Assembly: GCA_030448225.1 (NCBI GenBank)
Contig: JAUJNJ010000016.1
Span: 1-33,871, forward strand
DNA length: 33,871 nt
Source of the DNA: Phycisphaerae bacterium
Lineage (GTDB): Bacteria > Planctomycetota > Phycisphaerae > Tepidisphaerales > Tepidisphaeraceae
Direction: 5' to 3'
This document shows positions 1-7,721 of the stretch, in pieces. The translations under genes and the position numbers were made by a program. A model generated the notes under the pieces. That model worked only from the letters and a program-made list of their open reading frames with translations, searched no databases and was not told where the DNA came from. Within the stretch, counting starts at the first letter, position 1, and every line of letters begins with the position of its first letter.

Positions 1-13
1 GAGGACCGTTCGC

Positions 14-469
14 ATGGGTGACACGATCTGGGTGGACGTCGAAGGCCGTGCGAAGGATGACCCGCCGTCCGACAACTCGATCATGCTTCGGCTCGACAAG
101 CAGCTCGACAAGGTCGCCGCGAAGCTCGGCGTGTCGAAGCTGACGACCTTCTACGACTACAGCGCCGTGGAACACGAGTTCGGCGGCTTCGGCGAGGCCG
201 CCGAGAGCGATGAGGATGACGACGACGCGGCCGACGCCGAGGAAGACAGCGCGTCACGCGGGACGTGGTTCGACCCGTCCGACGCGCTCGCGGCCGTCCG
301 CGCGATCCGTCAGCACCTCTTGCGACAGCCCGACGATCTCGGGTTCAAGCCCGATGCCCCCCGGTCGCACTGGCCCGCCGACGTCATGGCGGAATTAGAG
401 CACGTGCAGGCGGTGTTGGAAGATGCCGTGTCGCAGAGCAAGAAGTTCCGTTTCCTGATCGTGCCCTAG
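14..469 (+). CDS. hypothetical acidic protein (151 aa)
   Basis: I do not recognise a named family. The ATG follows a GAGGA ribosome-binding sequence at 1-5 with eight bases between, which supports this start. The protein is soluble, with no signal peptide or membrane segment. The N-terminal half (residues 1-57) looks like a compact domain that includes FYDYSAVEHEFGG. Residues about 64-78 form a low-complexity Asp/Glu/Ala linker. The C-terminal half begins with TWFDPSDALAAVR and is mostly helical, ending in FRFLIVP. I recall similar conserved hypotheticals in planctomycetes and other bacteria but cannot check this. The next gene, 96 bases downstream on the same strand, is also small and may be co-transcribed. 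No function is proposed. Confidence 0.75.
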   Translation: MGDTIWVDVEGRAKDDPPSDNSIMLRLDKQLDKVAAKLGVSKLTTFYDYSAVEHEFGGFGEAAESDEDDDDAADAEEDSASRGTWFDPSDALAAVRAIRQHLLRQPDDLGFKPDAPRSHWPADVMAELEHVQAVLEDAVSQSKKFRFLIVP

Positions 470-550
470 CGGCCGGGTACGAGCGCCCGCTCGGGGGCCC
501 GCGCAGCATTCCGTCGTCCGGCCACAGATCAGCGTAACGTGATCTTGTGG

Positions 551-557
551 GGGAGGG
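551..557 (+). promoter_or_regulatory. ribosome-binding site GGGAGGG choosing ATG 566
   Basis: The purine run GGGAGGG lies eight bases before ATG 566. An earlier in-frame GTG at 539 has no such sequence upstream and would place this one inside the coding region, so 566 is the preferred start. Confidence 0.6.
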
Positions 558-565
558 TGACTCAC

Positions 566-937
566 ATGACGTCGACGGCGATGCGCCGGATTCTGCAAAC
601 ATGCCTCAATCAGCAAGGGCTGGAGGTGTGGCTGCTCACGGGGCGCCCGCCGCTACTCCGCATTCCGGAGGGCGTACGCGAACTCCGCACCGGGAAACCG
701 TTGTCGGTGGCGGACATCATCGATCTAGTTCTCGACGGCGCGACCAACGCGCGATCCTACTTCGAGCAGAGTGATTTTTACCGCTTCGACTGGCAGTGCG
801 ACTGGCGTGACGAGCGATTCCGCGTGTTCCTTGTTCGGCACGGCGACTCTGTCATGGCGACGCTCACGCCGCTGCCGCCGGGGACCCCCGAACTTGAGTA
901 TTCTGAGGACGAACCCGGCCGCAGTGCCTCGACATAA
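566..937 (+). CDS. stand-alone PilT N-terminal-like domain protein (123 aa)
   Basis: Residues about 5-100 follow the pattern of the PAS-like N-terminal domain of PilT retraction ATPases: LLTGRPPLLRIPEGVREL matches the 'AGLPPMIRVDGDVRRI' type strand pair, PLSVADIIDLVL matches the following helix, and a SDFYRFDW...RFRVFLVRHG block matches 'TDFSFEV...RFRVNAFNQ'. The protein stops where the RecA-like ATPase core would begin, and no Walker motif follows, so it cannot be a motor. It may be a decoupled interaction module for a type IV pilus ATPase or an unrelated use of the fold. The start is set by GGGAGGG at 551-557. The family call rests on visual alignment only. Confidence 0.55.
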   Translation: MTSTAMRRILQTCLNQQGLEVWLLTGRPPLLRIPEGVRELRTGKPLSVADIIDLVLDGATNARSYFEQSDFYRFDWQCDWRDERFRVFLVRHGDSVMATLTPLPPGTPELEYSEDEPGRSAST

Positions 938-1071
938 CTCATCGATGCAACGGACGGTCGCGGAGATGGCGCCACCCGAACCATGAGCCTGTCGGCCGCA
1001 GGGCGGCTGGCCGGGCATGCGTTACGCGTCCCACTAGGGGTTAGTCGCGACGGCCGTGCGGGCGGCGGCTA

Positions 1072-1115
1072 CCTCCTACTCCCCACCCCCCCCACTCCTC
1101 CACTCCCCACCCTCC
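1072..1115. repeat. C-rich/G-rich tract upstream of dapL
   Basis: In the 248-base gap between the PilT-N-like gene and dapL, the plus strand carries a nearly pure C/T tract with a few A residues. It includes a run of eight C at 1086-1093. The complementary strand has several G runs of three or more and could form a G-quadruplex. A similar G-rich tract is present at 28384-28438. Nothing else in the gap is recognisable. Confidence 0.6.
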
Positions 1116-1185
1116 GTTTGACGCTCGGGATCGAACCTCTACAATCCCTGCCCGTTTCGACCCGGCCTCACTATCCCGCGAAAAC

Positions 1186-2430
1186 ATGAGCGATCCCTAC
1201 ATCCAAAACCTCTTCGCCGACCGCATCGGCGGCCGGCAGTACGGCAAGGGCACCGAGATCTACAAGTTCGAGAAGATCAAGCGCGCCAAGCGGGCGGCGC
1301 TCGACGCCAACCCCGGGGCGGAACTGATCGACATGGGCGTCGGCGAGCCGGACGAGATGGCGTTCCCCGAGTGCGTCGACGCGCTCTGCAACGCCGCCCG
1401 CGACCCGAACAACCGCGGCTACGCCGACAACGGCGCCCGCCCCTACCAGGACGCCGCCGCCCGCTGGATGAAGAACGTGTGCGGCGTGCAGATCGCCGAC
1501 CCGGGCGCGCAGATCGTCCACTCGATCGGCTCGAAGGCGGCTCTCACAATCCTGCCGGGCTGCTTCATCAACCCGGGCGACGTGGCGCTGATGACGACGC
1601 CGGGCTACCCGGTCTTCGGCACGCACGCGCGGTACTACGGCGGCGAGGTGCACAACATCCCGCTGCTGGAGAAGAACGGGTTCCTGCCGGACCTCAAGAG
1701 CATCCCGGCGGACAAGCTGAAGCGGGCCAAGACGCTCGTCCTCAACTACCCGAACAACCCGACCGGCGCGAGCGCGACGCCGGCGTTCTTCGCCGAGGTC
1801 GTGGCGTTCGCGAAGCAGCACGACCTCGTGGTGATCCACGACGCGGCGTACGCGGCGCTCGTGTTCGAGGGCAAGCCGCTCTCGTTCCTGGCGACGCCGG
1901 GCGCGATGGACGTGGGCGTCGAGCTTCACTCGATGAGCAAGGGCTTCAACATGACCGGCTGGCGGCTCGGGTTCGTCGTCGGCAACCCGCTGATCGTCAA
2001 GGCGTACGCCGACGTGAAGGACAACAGCGACTCCGGGCAGTTCCTGGCCGTGCAGCAGGCGTGCGCCTACGCGCTGGACCACCCGCAGATCACGCAGAAG
2101 ATCGCCGACAAGTACGGCCGCCGGATGGACGGCCTCGTGAACGTGCTGAACAAGCACGGCCTGAAGGCGCGCAAGCCCAAGGGCAGTTTCTTCCTCTACG
2201 TCCCCGCCCCCAGGGCCGCCACGACCGGCGGCAAGCGCGTGGCGTTCGAGAAGGGCGAGGCGTTCAGCCAGTGGATGATCACGGAAAAGCTCATCAGCAC
2301 CGTCCCGTGGGACGACGCCGGGGCGTACGTGCGGTTCAGCGTGACGTTCCTCGCCAAGGACGCCGCCGACGAGGGGCGCGTGCTGGCCGAGATCGACAAG
2401 CGCCTCGCGAGCTCGACGTTCGAGTTCTAG
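1186..2430 (+). CDS. dapL: LL-diaminopimelate aminotransferase DapL
   Basis: This is a PLP-dependent fold-type I aminotransferase that converts tetrahydrodipicolinate and glutamate directly to LL-diaminopimelate for lysine and peptidoglycan synthesis. At 414 residues it has the expected family length. The N-terminus has the DapL pattern (YIQNLFADRIGG, then IYKFEKIKRAK). Other motifs are IDMGVGEPDEM at 48-58, HSIGSKAALTILP, the substrate loop NYPNNPTG near 187-194, HDAAYAAL near 219, and the PLP-binding lysine K252 in SMSKGFNMTGWRLGF. The gene stands alone, with no other lysine gene in view. No clear Shine-Dalgarno sequence precedes the ATG. A hairpin-forming inverted-repeat element begins 16 bases after the stop. 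An AlaC-type relative lies at 9.2-10.5 kb, but the residue pattern here is DapL rather than AlaC. Confidence 0.92.
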   Translation: MSDPYIQNLFADRIGGRQYGKGTEIYKFEKIKRAKRAALDANPGAELIDMGVGEPDEMAFPECVDALCNAARDPNNRGYADNGARPYQDAAARWMKNVCGVQIADPGAQIVHSIGSKAALTILPGCFINPGDVALMTTPGYPVFGTHARYYGGEVHNIPLLEKNGFLPDLKSIPADKLKRAKTLVLNYPNNPTGASATPAFFAEVVAFAKQHDLVVIHDAAYAALVFEGKPLSFLATPGAMDVGVELHSMSKGFNMTGWRLGFVVGNPLIVKAYADVKDNSDSGQFLAVQQACAYALDHPQITQKIADKYGRRMDGLVNVLNKHGLKARKPKGSFFLYVPAPRAATTGGKRVAFEKGEAFSQWMITEKLISTVPWDDAGAYVRFSVTFLAKDAADEGRVLAEIDKRLASSTFEF

Positions 2431-2446
2431 ACGCGACGAAGAGGGT

Positions 2447-2588
2447 TTGAACCACGAAGGCACGAAGGCACGAAGCGGGCCCTGTTGTTCTGCGGGTGAA
2501 TCCACTCCACAGATTCATTGATGTGGCAATCGCGAAGCAGCTTTGAACGTCGAGCCCCGCGTCGTGTCTTCGTGCCTTCTTGGTTCAA
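2447..2588. repeat. inverted-repeat intergenic element with iterated arms
   Basis: The left arm (2447-2475) starts TTGAACCACGAAGGCACGAA and contains a period-8 CACGAAGG iteration. The right arm (2568-2588) is its reverse complement with one mismatch in 21 bases. The 92 bases between hold no ORF of note. The element fills the dapL to folK-panC gap, beginning 16 bases after the dapL stop and ending 16 bases before the next ATG. Two other elements of the same design lie at 23262-23414 and 32904-33022. Confidence 0.8.
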
Positions 2589-2604
2589 CAACTGATTTCC
2601 CCTA

Positions 2605-4116
2605 ATGCCGCTTCCCACCCCCACCACTGCCTACGTCGCGCTCGGCGCCAACCTCGGCGACCGGGAGGCGACGATCCGCGCGGCGGTGGAACGGTTGGGG
2701 GAGACGCCGGGCATCGCGGTGTCGCGGGTGTCGGCCCTCATCGAGAACCCGGCCGTCGGCGGGCCGCCGGACTCGCCGGCGTTCCTCAACGGCGTGGCGG
2801 AGGTGGAGACGACGCTCGACCCCCGCGGCCTGCTCGACCGCCTGCTCGACGTCGAGCGCAAACTCGGCCGCGAGCGGCGCGACCGGTGGGAGCCGCGCCC
2901 GATCGACCTCGACCTGCTCCTCTTCGGCGACGCCGCCGTCGACGCCGACGGCCTGACGGTCCCCCACGCCCGGATGCACGAGCGCGACTTCGTCCTGCGC
3001 CCGCTCGCCGAGATCGCGCCGCAGGTGGTTCACCCGACGAACGGCAAGACAATCGCCGCGCTGCTCGAGGAACTCGAATCCGCGACGCGGAACGTCCAGG
3101 GAGCTGAAGGGCTCGACATCGAAAACGCGGCGGGTGCCGAGGACGACGCCGGCGCCGATGAAGACGAAGGCGCCGAGGACGGAGACGACGACGACGACGA
3201 CGTGCGGGCGTTCGAGCCGCCGAACCAGGCGTCGTCGCTCCCGCGGATCGGCACGAACCGGCCGCTGCGCAAGAGCACGATCCTCGTCCGCACGATCGCC
3301 GAGTGCCGGGCCGCCCGGGCGAAGCTGCGGCGCAAGCGCCTCGCGCTCGTGCCGACGATGGGGGCGCTGCACGAGGGGCACCTGCTCTGCATGCAGGTGG
3401 CCGGCGAGCACGCGCCGAGCACCGCCGTCAGCATCTTCGTGAACCCGACGCAGTTCGGCCCGCGGGAGGACTTCAACCGCTACCCGCGCCCGATCGAGGA
3501 AGATCTGGAGAAGTGCCGCAAGGCGGGCGTCGACCTCGTGTTCGTCCCGACGGTCGAGGAGATGTACCCGCCCGGCCAGCCGGACGTCGCGATCGACCTG
3601 CCGCAGCTCACCGGCATCCTCGAGGGCAAGCACCGCCCCGGTCACTTCCGCGGCGTGTGCCAGGTGGTGGCCAAGCTGTTCCACATCATCCAGCCGAACG
3701 TCGCCGTCTTCGGCCAGAAGGACTTCCAGCAACTCCGCATCCTCGCCGCCATGACCGAGGCGCTCGACTGGCCCGTGGACGTCGTGCGGTGCCCCACCCT
3801 CCGCGAGCCCGACGGCCTGGCGATGAGCAGCCGCAACCAGTACCTCTCGCCGGACGACCGCGTGCGCGCCCTGTCGCTCTACCGCGCGCTGATGGCCGCC
3901 GAGGCGGAGTTCAACAAGGGGTTCGTGCAGACGAACCGGCTGATGACGACGATGCAGAAGATCCTGCTCGAGCAACACCTCAACGTCGACTACGTCGCGG
4001 CCGTCGACCCGATCACCCTGAAGAACGTCGACAACGTCACCAGCCCCACCGTCCTCGCCGTCGCCGCCCGCGTCGGCAACACGCGGCTCATCGATAACAT
4101 TATCATCGGGGAGTGA
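2605..4116 (+). CDS. folK-panC: FolK-PanC fusion: HPPK / pantothenate synthetase (503 aa)
   Basis: Two complete enzymes share one uninterrupted frame. Residues 8-158 are 6-hydroxymethyl-7,8-dihydropterin pyrophosphokinase (folate pathway): YVALGANLGDRE, LGRERRDRWEPRPIDLDLLLFG with the Mg-binding D101 and D103, and VPHARMHERDFVLRPL. Residues 159-225 are a linker rich in Asp/Glu/Ala, with six consecutive Asp at 194-199. Residues 226-503 are pantothenate synthetase, which joins pantoate and beta-alanine with ATP: VPTMGALHEGH near 249-259, IFVNPTQFGPREDFNRYPR, GHFRGVCQVVAKLF, VFGQKDFQQL and MSSRNQYLS. All key motifs of both halves are present, so both activities are likely. No panB or folP is adjacent. 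No clear Shine-Dalgarno sequence precedes ATG 2605. Confidence 0.9.
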   Translation: MPLPTPTTAYVALGANLGDREATIRAAVERLGETPGIAVSRVSALIENPAVGGPPDSPAFLNGVAEVETTLDPRGLLDRLLDVERKLGRERRDRWEPRPIDLDLLLFGDAAVDADGLTVPHARMHERDFVLRPLAEIAPQVVHPTNGKTIAALLEELESATRNVQGAEGLDIENAAGAEDDAGADEDEGAEDGDDDDDDVRAFEPPNQASSLPRIGTNRPLRKSTILVRTIAECRAARAKLRRKRLALVPTMGALHEGHLLCMQVAGEHAPSTAVSIFVNPTQFGPREDFNRYPRPIEEDLEKCRKAGVDLVFVPTVEEMYPPGQPDVAIDLPQLTGILEGKHRPGHFRGVCQVVAKLFHIIQPNVAVFGQKDFQQLRILAAMTEALDWPVDVVRCPTLREPDGLAMSSRNQYLSPDDRVRALSLYRALMAAEAEFNKGFVQTNRLMTTMQKILLEQHLNVDYVAAVDPITLKNVDNVTSPTVLAVAARVGNTRLIDNIIIGE

Positions 4117-4153
4117 CGGGACCGCACCGATCGCTGCGGGTAGCCTGCTGGGT

Positions 4154-4185
4154 CGACGCGCCGCTCTGCGAGCGGCGGCTAAACG
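4154..4185 (+). repeat. hairpin repeat with GGCTAAAC tail, copy A
   Basis: A 32-base repeat identical to 6323-6354. It contains a perfect 7-bp hairpin, GCCGCTC-tgc-GAGCGGC, followed by GGCTAAACG. It lies 38 bases after the folK-panC stop, where it could act as a terminator or REP-like element. A diverged third copy is at 29442-29470. Confidence 0.75.
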
Positions 4186-4306
4186 CGGCTCCGGCGCGGA
4201 TTCGCATTTGCGTTCGCGTCGGCAGAGGTATCGGACGGATCCAGCGCGCATGTCGGACTTGTGGTGGGCGACACCACGGTCGCCCTGCGTGAACGGGCGC
4301 GGGCAT

Positions 4307-4313
4307 GGGAGGG
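4307..4313 (+). promoter_or_regulatory. ribosome-binding site GGGAGGG choosing ATG 4320
   Basis: GGGAGGG stands six bases before ATG 4320. The in-frame ATG at 4305 overlaps this sequence, so translation more likely begins at 4320 (MSSETTTS). Confidence 0.6.
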
Positions 4314-4319
4314 AATGTC

Positions 4320-4904
4320 ATGAGCAGCGAAACGACCACTTCGCCGACGCCCGAACTCGCCGAACCGCCGCCGCTCGCCTACCCGACGCCCGCCGCCCCC
4401 GCGCCCCCGCCCGGCACATGGCTGCTGACGGTGACGCTCGCCGACGCCGCACGCCTCCTGTTCGCCTACCCGGTCGCCGACGCCGTCGGCCTCCCCGCAC
4501 TGCGGGGGGAGCCGGAGTCGGCGCTACTGTGGCCCGTCGTCGGCCTCCTCGTCGCGGGCGCGGTGCTGGCGTTGCTGCGATCATTCGTCGCCGTGGCAAC
4601 GGCGGTTGCGCACGCGCTGCGCGACGTGCGACGCCCGCCGGACCGCGTCGGCGCGATCGCGGTCGGCGGGTGCGGCACCCTCGTCGTGATCGCCGCCGTG
4701 TGGCTCCAGTCCGTCGTCCTGCACCACCTCCTGCCGCTCGGCAGAGAGACCCCCTTACCCCACGGCCCCGAGTCCGGCGGCTACCTCGTCGCCGCCCAGG
4801 CGATCGTCTTCGTACTGCTGCTCGCCGGGGGCGGGCTGATGGCGATCGCCGCGTTCGCGGTGTTCGCCCGCGCTACATCGCCGGCGGGTGAGCGTTCGGC
4901 TTAG
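4320..4904 (+). CDS. hypothetical multi-spanning membrane protein (194 aa)
   Basis: I do not recognise a family. After the start chosen by GGGAGGG at 4307-4313, residues 1-35 are rich in Pro/Ala/Thr. Hydrophobic segments follow: LLWPVVGLLVAGAVLALL, then VGAIAVGGCGTLVVIAAVW, then a long one around YLVAAQAIVFVLLLAGGG. A weaker segment near TVTLADAARLLFAYPVA may be amphipathic. This suggests three or four transmembrane helices. The gene is convergent with the topoisomerase gene, whose 3' end is 79 bases away. No partner in the context suggests a role. Confidence 0.65.
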   Translation: MSSETTTSPTPELAEPPPLAYPTPAAPAPPPGTWLLTVTLADAARLLFAYPVADAVGLPALRGEPESALLWPVVGLLVAGAVLALLRSFVAVATAVAHALRDVRRPPDRVGAIAVGGCGTLVVIAAVWLQSVVLHHLLPLGRETPLPHGPESGGYLVAAQAIVFVLLLAGGGLMAIAAFAVFARATSPAGERSA

Positions 4905-4983
4905 TCGCGGGGGCGGGCGGAAGGGGACGTGCCGACGTCGGCCGTCGCGGCCCGGGAGGGGTTGGCGGTGCACGCGACGACGG

Positions 4984-6180
4984 CTACGCGGTCCGGGACA
5001 GCGGCTTCTTCTGCTGCTTCTTCCGCTCGGTCGTGAGGCGCTTCTGGAGCATCACCAGGACGGCCGCCTCTTCGGGGCCCAGGCCCTGCACGCCCTTGAT
5101 CATCTTGCGCGCCTCGTCGCCGATGTTCTCGAGCAGTTCGCCGTCCATGTACGAGTCGATCACGGCGGGGTGAATGTAGCACTTGCGGCAGACGGCTCGC
5201 GTGTTACCGAGCCGCATGGCGACGTTCTCGACCGCCTGCACGATGTTCTTCTTCGCCATCGCCTGCGAGTCGAACTGCTGGAACTCCTGAAGCGCCTGGG
5301 CGGCCAGCACCGTGCCGGCCCAGGTGCGGAAGTCCTTCGCGGTGAACTCCTGGCCGCTGATCTCCTTCAGGTACGCGTTGACGTCGTCGGAGACGATGTC
5401 GCGGACGTTCCCGTCGCCGTCCACGTACTGGAGCAGTTCCTGGCCCGGCAGGTCCTGGCACTGCTTGACGATCTTTGCCACCCGGCGGTCGTTCACGTCG
5501 ATGTCGTGCTGCACGCCGGCCTTGCCGCGGAAGCGGAAGCGGACCGTGCTGCCCGACACGTCGGCGTGGCGGTCGCGCATCGTGGTGAGGCCGAACGAGT
5601 TGTTCTTCGCCGCGTACTCGTCATTGCCGACGCGGATCAGCGTCGTCTCCAGCAGGCGCAGGACGGCCGCCAGCACCTTCTCGCGCGACAGGCCGGGCTT
5701 GGCGAGGTCGCGCCCCACGCGCCGGCGGATGCGCGGCAGCGCGCCGACGAACGCGATCATCCGCCCGTACTTCGACTCGTCGCGCTGCTCGCGCCACTTC
5801 GGGTGATAGCGGTACTGCTTGCGCCCCCGCGCGTCGCGCCCGACCGCCTGGATGTGGCCGTTGGGGTTCGCGCAGATCCACACGTCGGTCCACGCCGGCG
5901 GGATCGCCAGGGAGCGGATGCGGAGCAGGTCGTCGGTGTCCTGCAGGGAAATGCCGTCGGGCTTCACGTACGCGAACGACTTGCCGGACTTCTTGCGCGT
6001 GATGCCGGGGGCGGTGTCGGAGACGTAGCGGAGGCCCGCGTCCTTCGCCGACTGCACGGGATCGACCGGCTCGGCCGTCTTGAGTTCCGCCACCAACTGC
6101 CGAATGGCTGGCGTTGCAGGCGCATTCTTCTTCGCCCGGGTGCTGACGCGCTGGATGGCACTGCTGACTCGGCTGCTCAT
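4984..6180 (-). CDS. DNA topoisomerase IB (poxvirus-like)
   Basis: A type IB topoisomerase relaxes supercoils through a 3'-phosphotyrosyl intermediate. The 398 residues hold the bacterial TopIB layout: an N-terminal DNA-binding domain with SLAIPPAWTDVWICANPNGH near 90-109, YRYHPKWRE near 124-131, and the catalytic domain. Predicted catalytic residues are R183 in LIRVGNDEY, K220 in FRFRGKAG, R285 in KDFRTWAGT and the nucleophile Y335 in VCRKCYIHP. The position of the vaccinia His265 is Asn (LGNTRAV), as I recall for other bacterial members. The C-terminus is basic (KKQQKKPL). The gene stands alone, with 292 bases separating its ATG from the upstream SDR stop. Confidence 0.93.
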   Translation of the reverse strand: MSSRVSSAIQRVSTRAKKNAPATPAIRQLVAELKTAEPVDPVQSAKDAGLRYVSDTAPGITRKKSGKSFAYVKPDGISLQDTDDLLRIRSLAIPPAWTDVWICANPNGHIQAVGRDARGRKQYRYHPKWREQRDESKYGRMIAFVGALPRIRRRVGRDLAKPGLSREKVLAAVLRLLETTLIRVGNDEYAAKNNSFGLTTMRDRHADVSGSTVRFRFRGKAGVQHDIDVNDRRVAKIVKQCQDLPGQELLQYVDGDGNVRDIVSDDVNAYLKEISGQEFTAKDFRTWAGTVLAAQALQEFQQFDSQAMAKKNIVQAVENVAMRLGNTRAVCRKCYIHPAVIDSYMDGELLENIGDEARKMIKGVQGLGPEEAAVLVMLQKRLTTERKKQQKKPLSRTA

Positions 6181-6322
6181 AGGCTCCTTAAGCGCGTGTC
6201 GTCGGTCATCTGCTGTGTCTGTCTATGATGGTCAGTCTTGCCGGCGCTGATGGATCGATAGGTGCGTCGCGTTGGGGCGCGCCCGCGGGATTCGCGTCGA
6301 CCTTCGCGCGTCACCTCGCGCG

Positions 6323-6354
6323 CGACGCGCCGCTCTGCGAGCGGCGGCTAAACG
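6323..6354 (+). repeat. hairpin repeat with GGCTAAAC tail, copy B
   Basis: Identical over 32 bases to 4154-4185, with the same 7-bp hairpin and 3-base loop. It lies in the 292-base space between the topoisomerase start (6180) and the SDR stop (6473), downstream of the SDR on the transcribed minus strand. I see no gene in the rest of this space. Confidence 0.75.
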
Positions 6355-6472
6355 GGGAGAGCGTTGCGTCGATCGCGCTCGTGATCCGTTCTCCGCGGAA
6401 GTTCGTCGCCGCGAGTGAATCGCGCGTCGCGAGTTACCGACAACCCACTCGGCAAAACGTCATCCGCGCCCG

Positions 6473-7543
6473 CTAACGCATCTGATTGTTCGCGCGGGCG
6501 GCATCCTGCGTGAGCGCCGTCAGCGGCGAGCGCGTGACGGCCGACTCGCTCTCCTCGCCTCGGGCGCGCTGGCTGCCGATGCCGCCGGGGGCGGGCAGCA
6601 GGCGGTTGATGATCGCGTTGATGTCGGTCGAGATGCCGGTGAACAGCGAGTGGAACTTTACCGCGAGCTTCGCCTGGATGCTCAGGATCAAGTCCGCCTC
6701 GCCGCGCTGGCTCGCGAGCACGACGCGCGCCGCGCCGCGGGCGGCGTTCATGCTCGTGAGCGGGATCGAGTCGCTGACGGCGAACCACGCGTACTCCGCG
6801 CGGTGCTGCCCCTTGAACCACGCGTTGCGCGGGCTGCCCGTGCGGATCAGGCCGGGGCAGACGGTGGTGACGTAGACGTTGTCCTTCACGAGTTCCGCCC
6901 GCAGGCCCTGCGACAGGCCGACGAGCGCGAACTTGCTCGCCGAGTACGGCAGCAGGTGCGGGGCCGCGATCTTCCCGCCGATCGACGAGATGTTCACGAT
7001 CCGCCCCCCGCCGCGGCTGCGCATGGCGGGCAGCACGGCGAGCGTGGTGTGCAGCGGCGCCCAGAAGTGCAGGTCCATCGCCTCGCGGTAGTCCTCGAGC
7101 GTCATCACTTCCATCGGCCCGACGGCGATCGTGCCGGCGTTGTTCACGAGCACGTCGAATGGGCCGAACCGGTTCGTCACGTCCGCCACCATCCGCCGCA
7201 CGTCGTCCTCGTTCGTCAGGTCGCACGGGACGGCGAACACCTCCACGCCGCGGCCGCGCAAATCGTTCGTCGCCCGGTCAAGTTCCTGCGGGTCGCGCGC
7301 GCAGATGGCGACGCGGGCGCCGAGCGCGCCGTACTCGCGCGCCATCAACAAGCCGAATCCGCGCGAGCCGCCGGTGATGAGGACCGTCTTACCCGACAGG
7401 TCGTACCAGCGGTGGTTCCGCACCGCCGCGCGGGCAGCGAGGAACAGGCCCGCGCCGACGGCGGCCGTCAGTAGCAGAGACGAGCGACCCCGATCGTTGG
7501 CGTCGTCGTCGTCGTCGTCGTCATCTCGTCGGCTGCGTAACAT
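6473..7543 (-). CDS. membrane-anchored short-chain dehydrogenase/reductase (356 aa)
   Basis: This is a classical SDR, an NAD(P)-dependent oxidoreductase of unknown substrate. The N-terminus is unusual: eight consecutive Asp at 7-14, then a hydrophobic segment at about 22-41 (SLLLTAAVGAGLFLAARAAV) that probably anchors it to the membrane. The Rossmann motif TGGSRGFG is at 57-64, NNAG near 134-137, the catalytic Ser at 186/187 (NISSIGG), and Y200-x3-K204 (YSASK). Residues after about 280 form an extra helical tail ending in a Ser/Ala/Arg-rich stretch. The poly-Asp comes from a CGT/GTC microsatellite at 7502-7526. It lies in a minus-strand run after a second SDR and a 43-residue membrane peptide. 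Confidence 0.88.
   Translation of the reverse strand: MLRSRRDDDDDDDDANDRGRSSLLLTAAVGAGLFLAARAAVRNHRWYDLSGKTVLITGGSRGFGLLMAREYGALGARVAICARDPQELDRATNDLRGRGVEVFAVPCDLTNEDDVRRMVADVTNRFGPFDVLVNNAGTIAVGPMEVMTLEDYREAMDLHFWAPLHTTLAVLPAMRSRGGGRIVNISSIGGKIAAPHLLPYSASKFALVGLSQGLRAELVKDNVYVTTVCPGLIRTGSPRNAWFKGQHRAEYAWFAVSDSIPLTSMNAARGAARVVLASQRGEADLILSIQAKLAVKFHSLFTGISTDINAIINRLLPAPGGIGSQRARGEESESAVTRSPLTALTQDAARANNQMR
7502..7526. repeat. GTC microsatellite coding poly-Asp
   Basis: A run of GTC trinucleotides on the plus strand reads as consecutive GAC codons on the minus strand and gives eight Asp near the start of the SDR. Length variation here would not shift the frame. Confidence 0.7.
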
Positions 7544-7573
7544 CGGAACCCGCCTCTGTGTCGTCGGGCGGGC

Positions 7574-7705
7574 TCAGGCCGCCGCCGTCACCAGCAGCAT
7601 CGCCGCCAGCGCCAGGCCGACGCCGATCCAATAGGTCGACTGCGCCTCGTCGCCCTCGGTCGTCGGCCGCTGGGCCACGCGGAGCTGGGGACGGGTCCGA
7701 TCCAT
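7574..7705 (-). CDS. small single-pass membrane protein (43 aa)
   Basis: A short frame with an ATG at 7705 and a TGA at 7574 lies in the 178-base gap between two SDR genes on the same strand. The first 24 residues are polar (MDRTRPQLRVAQRPTTEG...). They are followed by a clear membrane helix, WIGVGLALAAMLLVTAAA, at the very C-terminus. The order (16 bases after the upstream SDR, 30 bases before the downstream SDR) suggests co-transcription. No strong Shine-Dalgarno sequence is visible. It resembles the small planctomycete tail-anchored hypotheticals that are often missed, but I cannot name a family. Confidence 0.5.
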   Translation of the reverse strand: MDRTRPQLRVAQRPTTEGDEAQSTYWIGVGLALAAMLLVTAAA

Positions 7706-7721
7706 CACGTATCGCTTGCGC

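Noticed and set aside
1171..2505. Long minus-strand open frame opposite dapL
   Set aside because: Its translation is Arg/Val/Leu/His-rich low-complexity sequence typical of the antisense of GC-rich genes, while the plus strand encodes a complete DapL.
2447..2588. CRISPR array or IS end at the iterated CACGAAGG arms
   Set aside because: The units are only eight bases with no spacers, and there is no cas gene, transposase or target duplication that I can recognise.
4888..6228. Long plus-strand frame opposite topoisomerase IB
   Set aside because: Same antisense composition; the minus strand carries a full catalytic set for TopIB.
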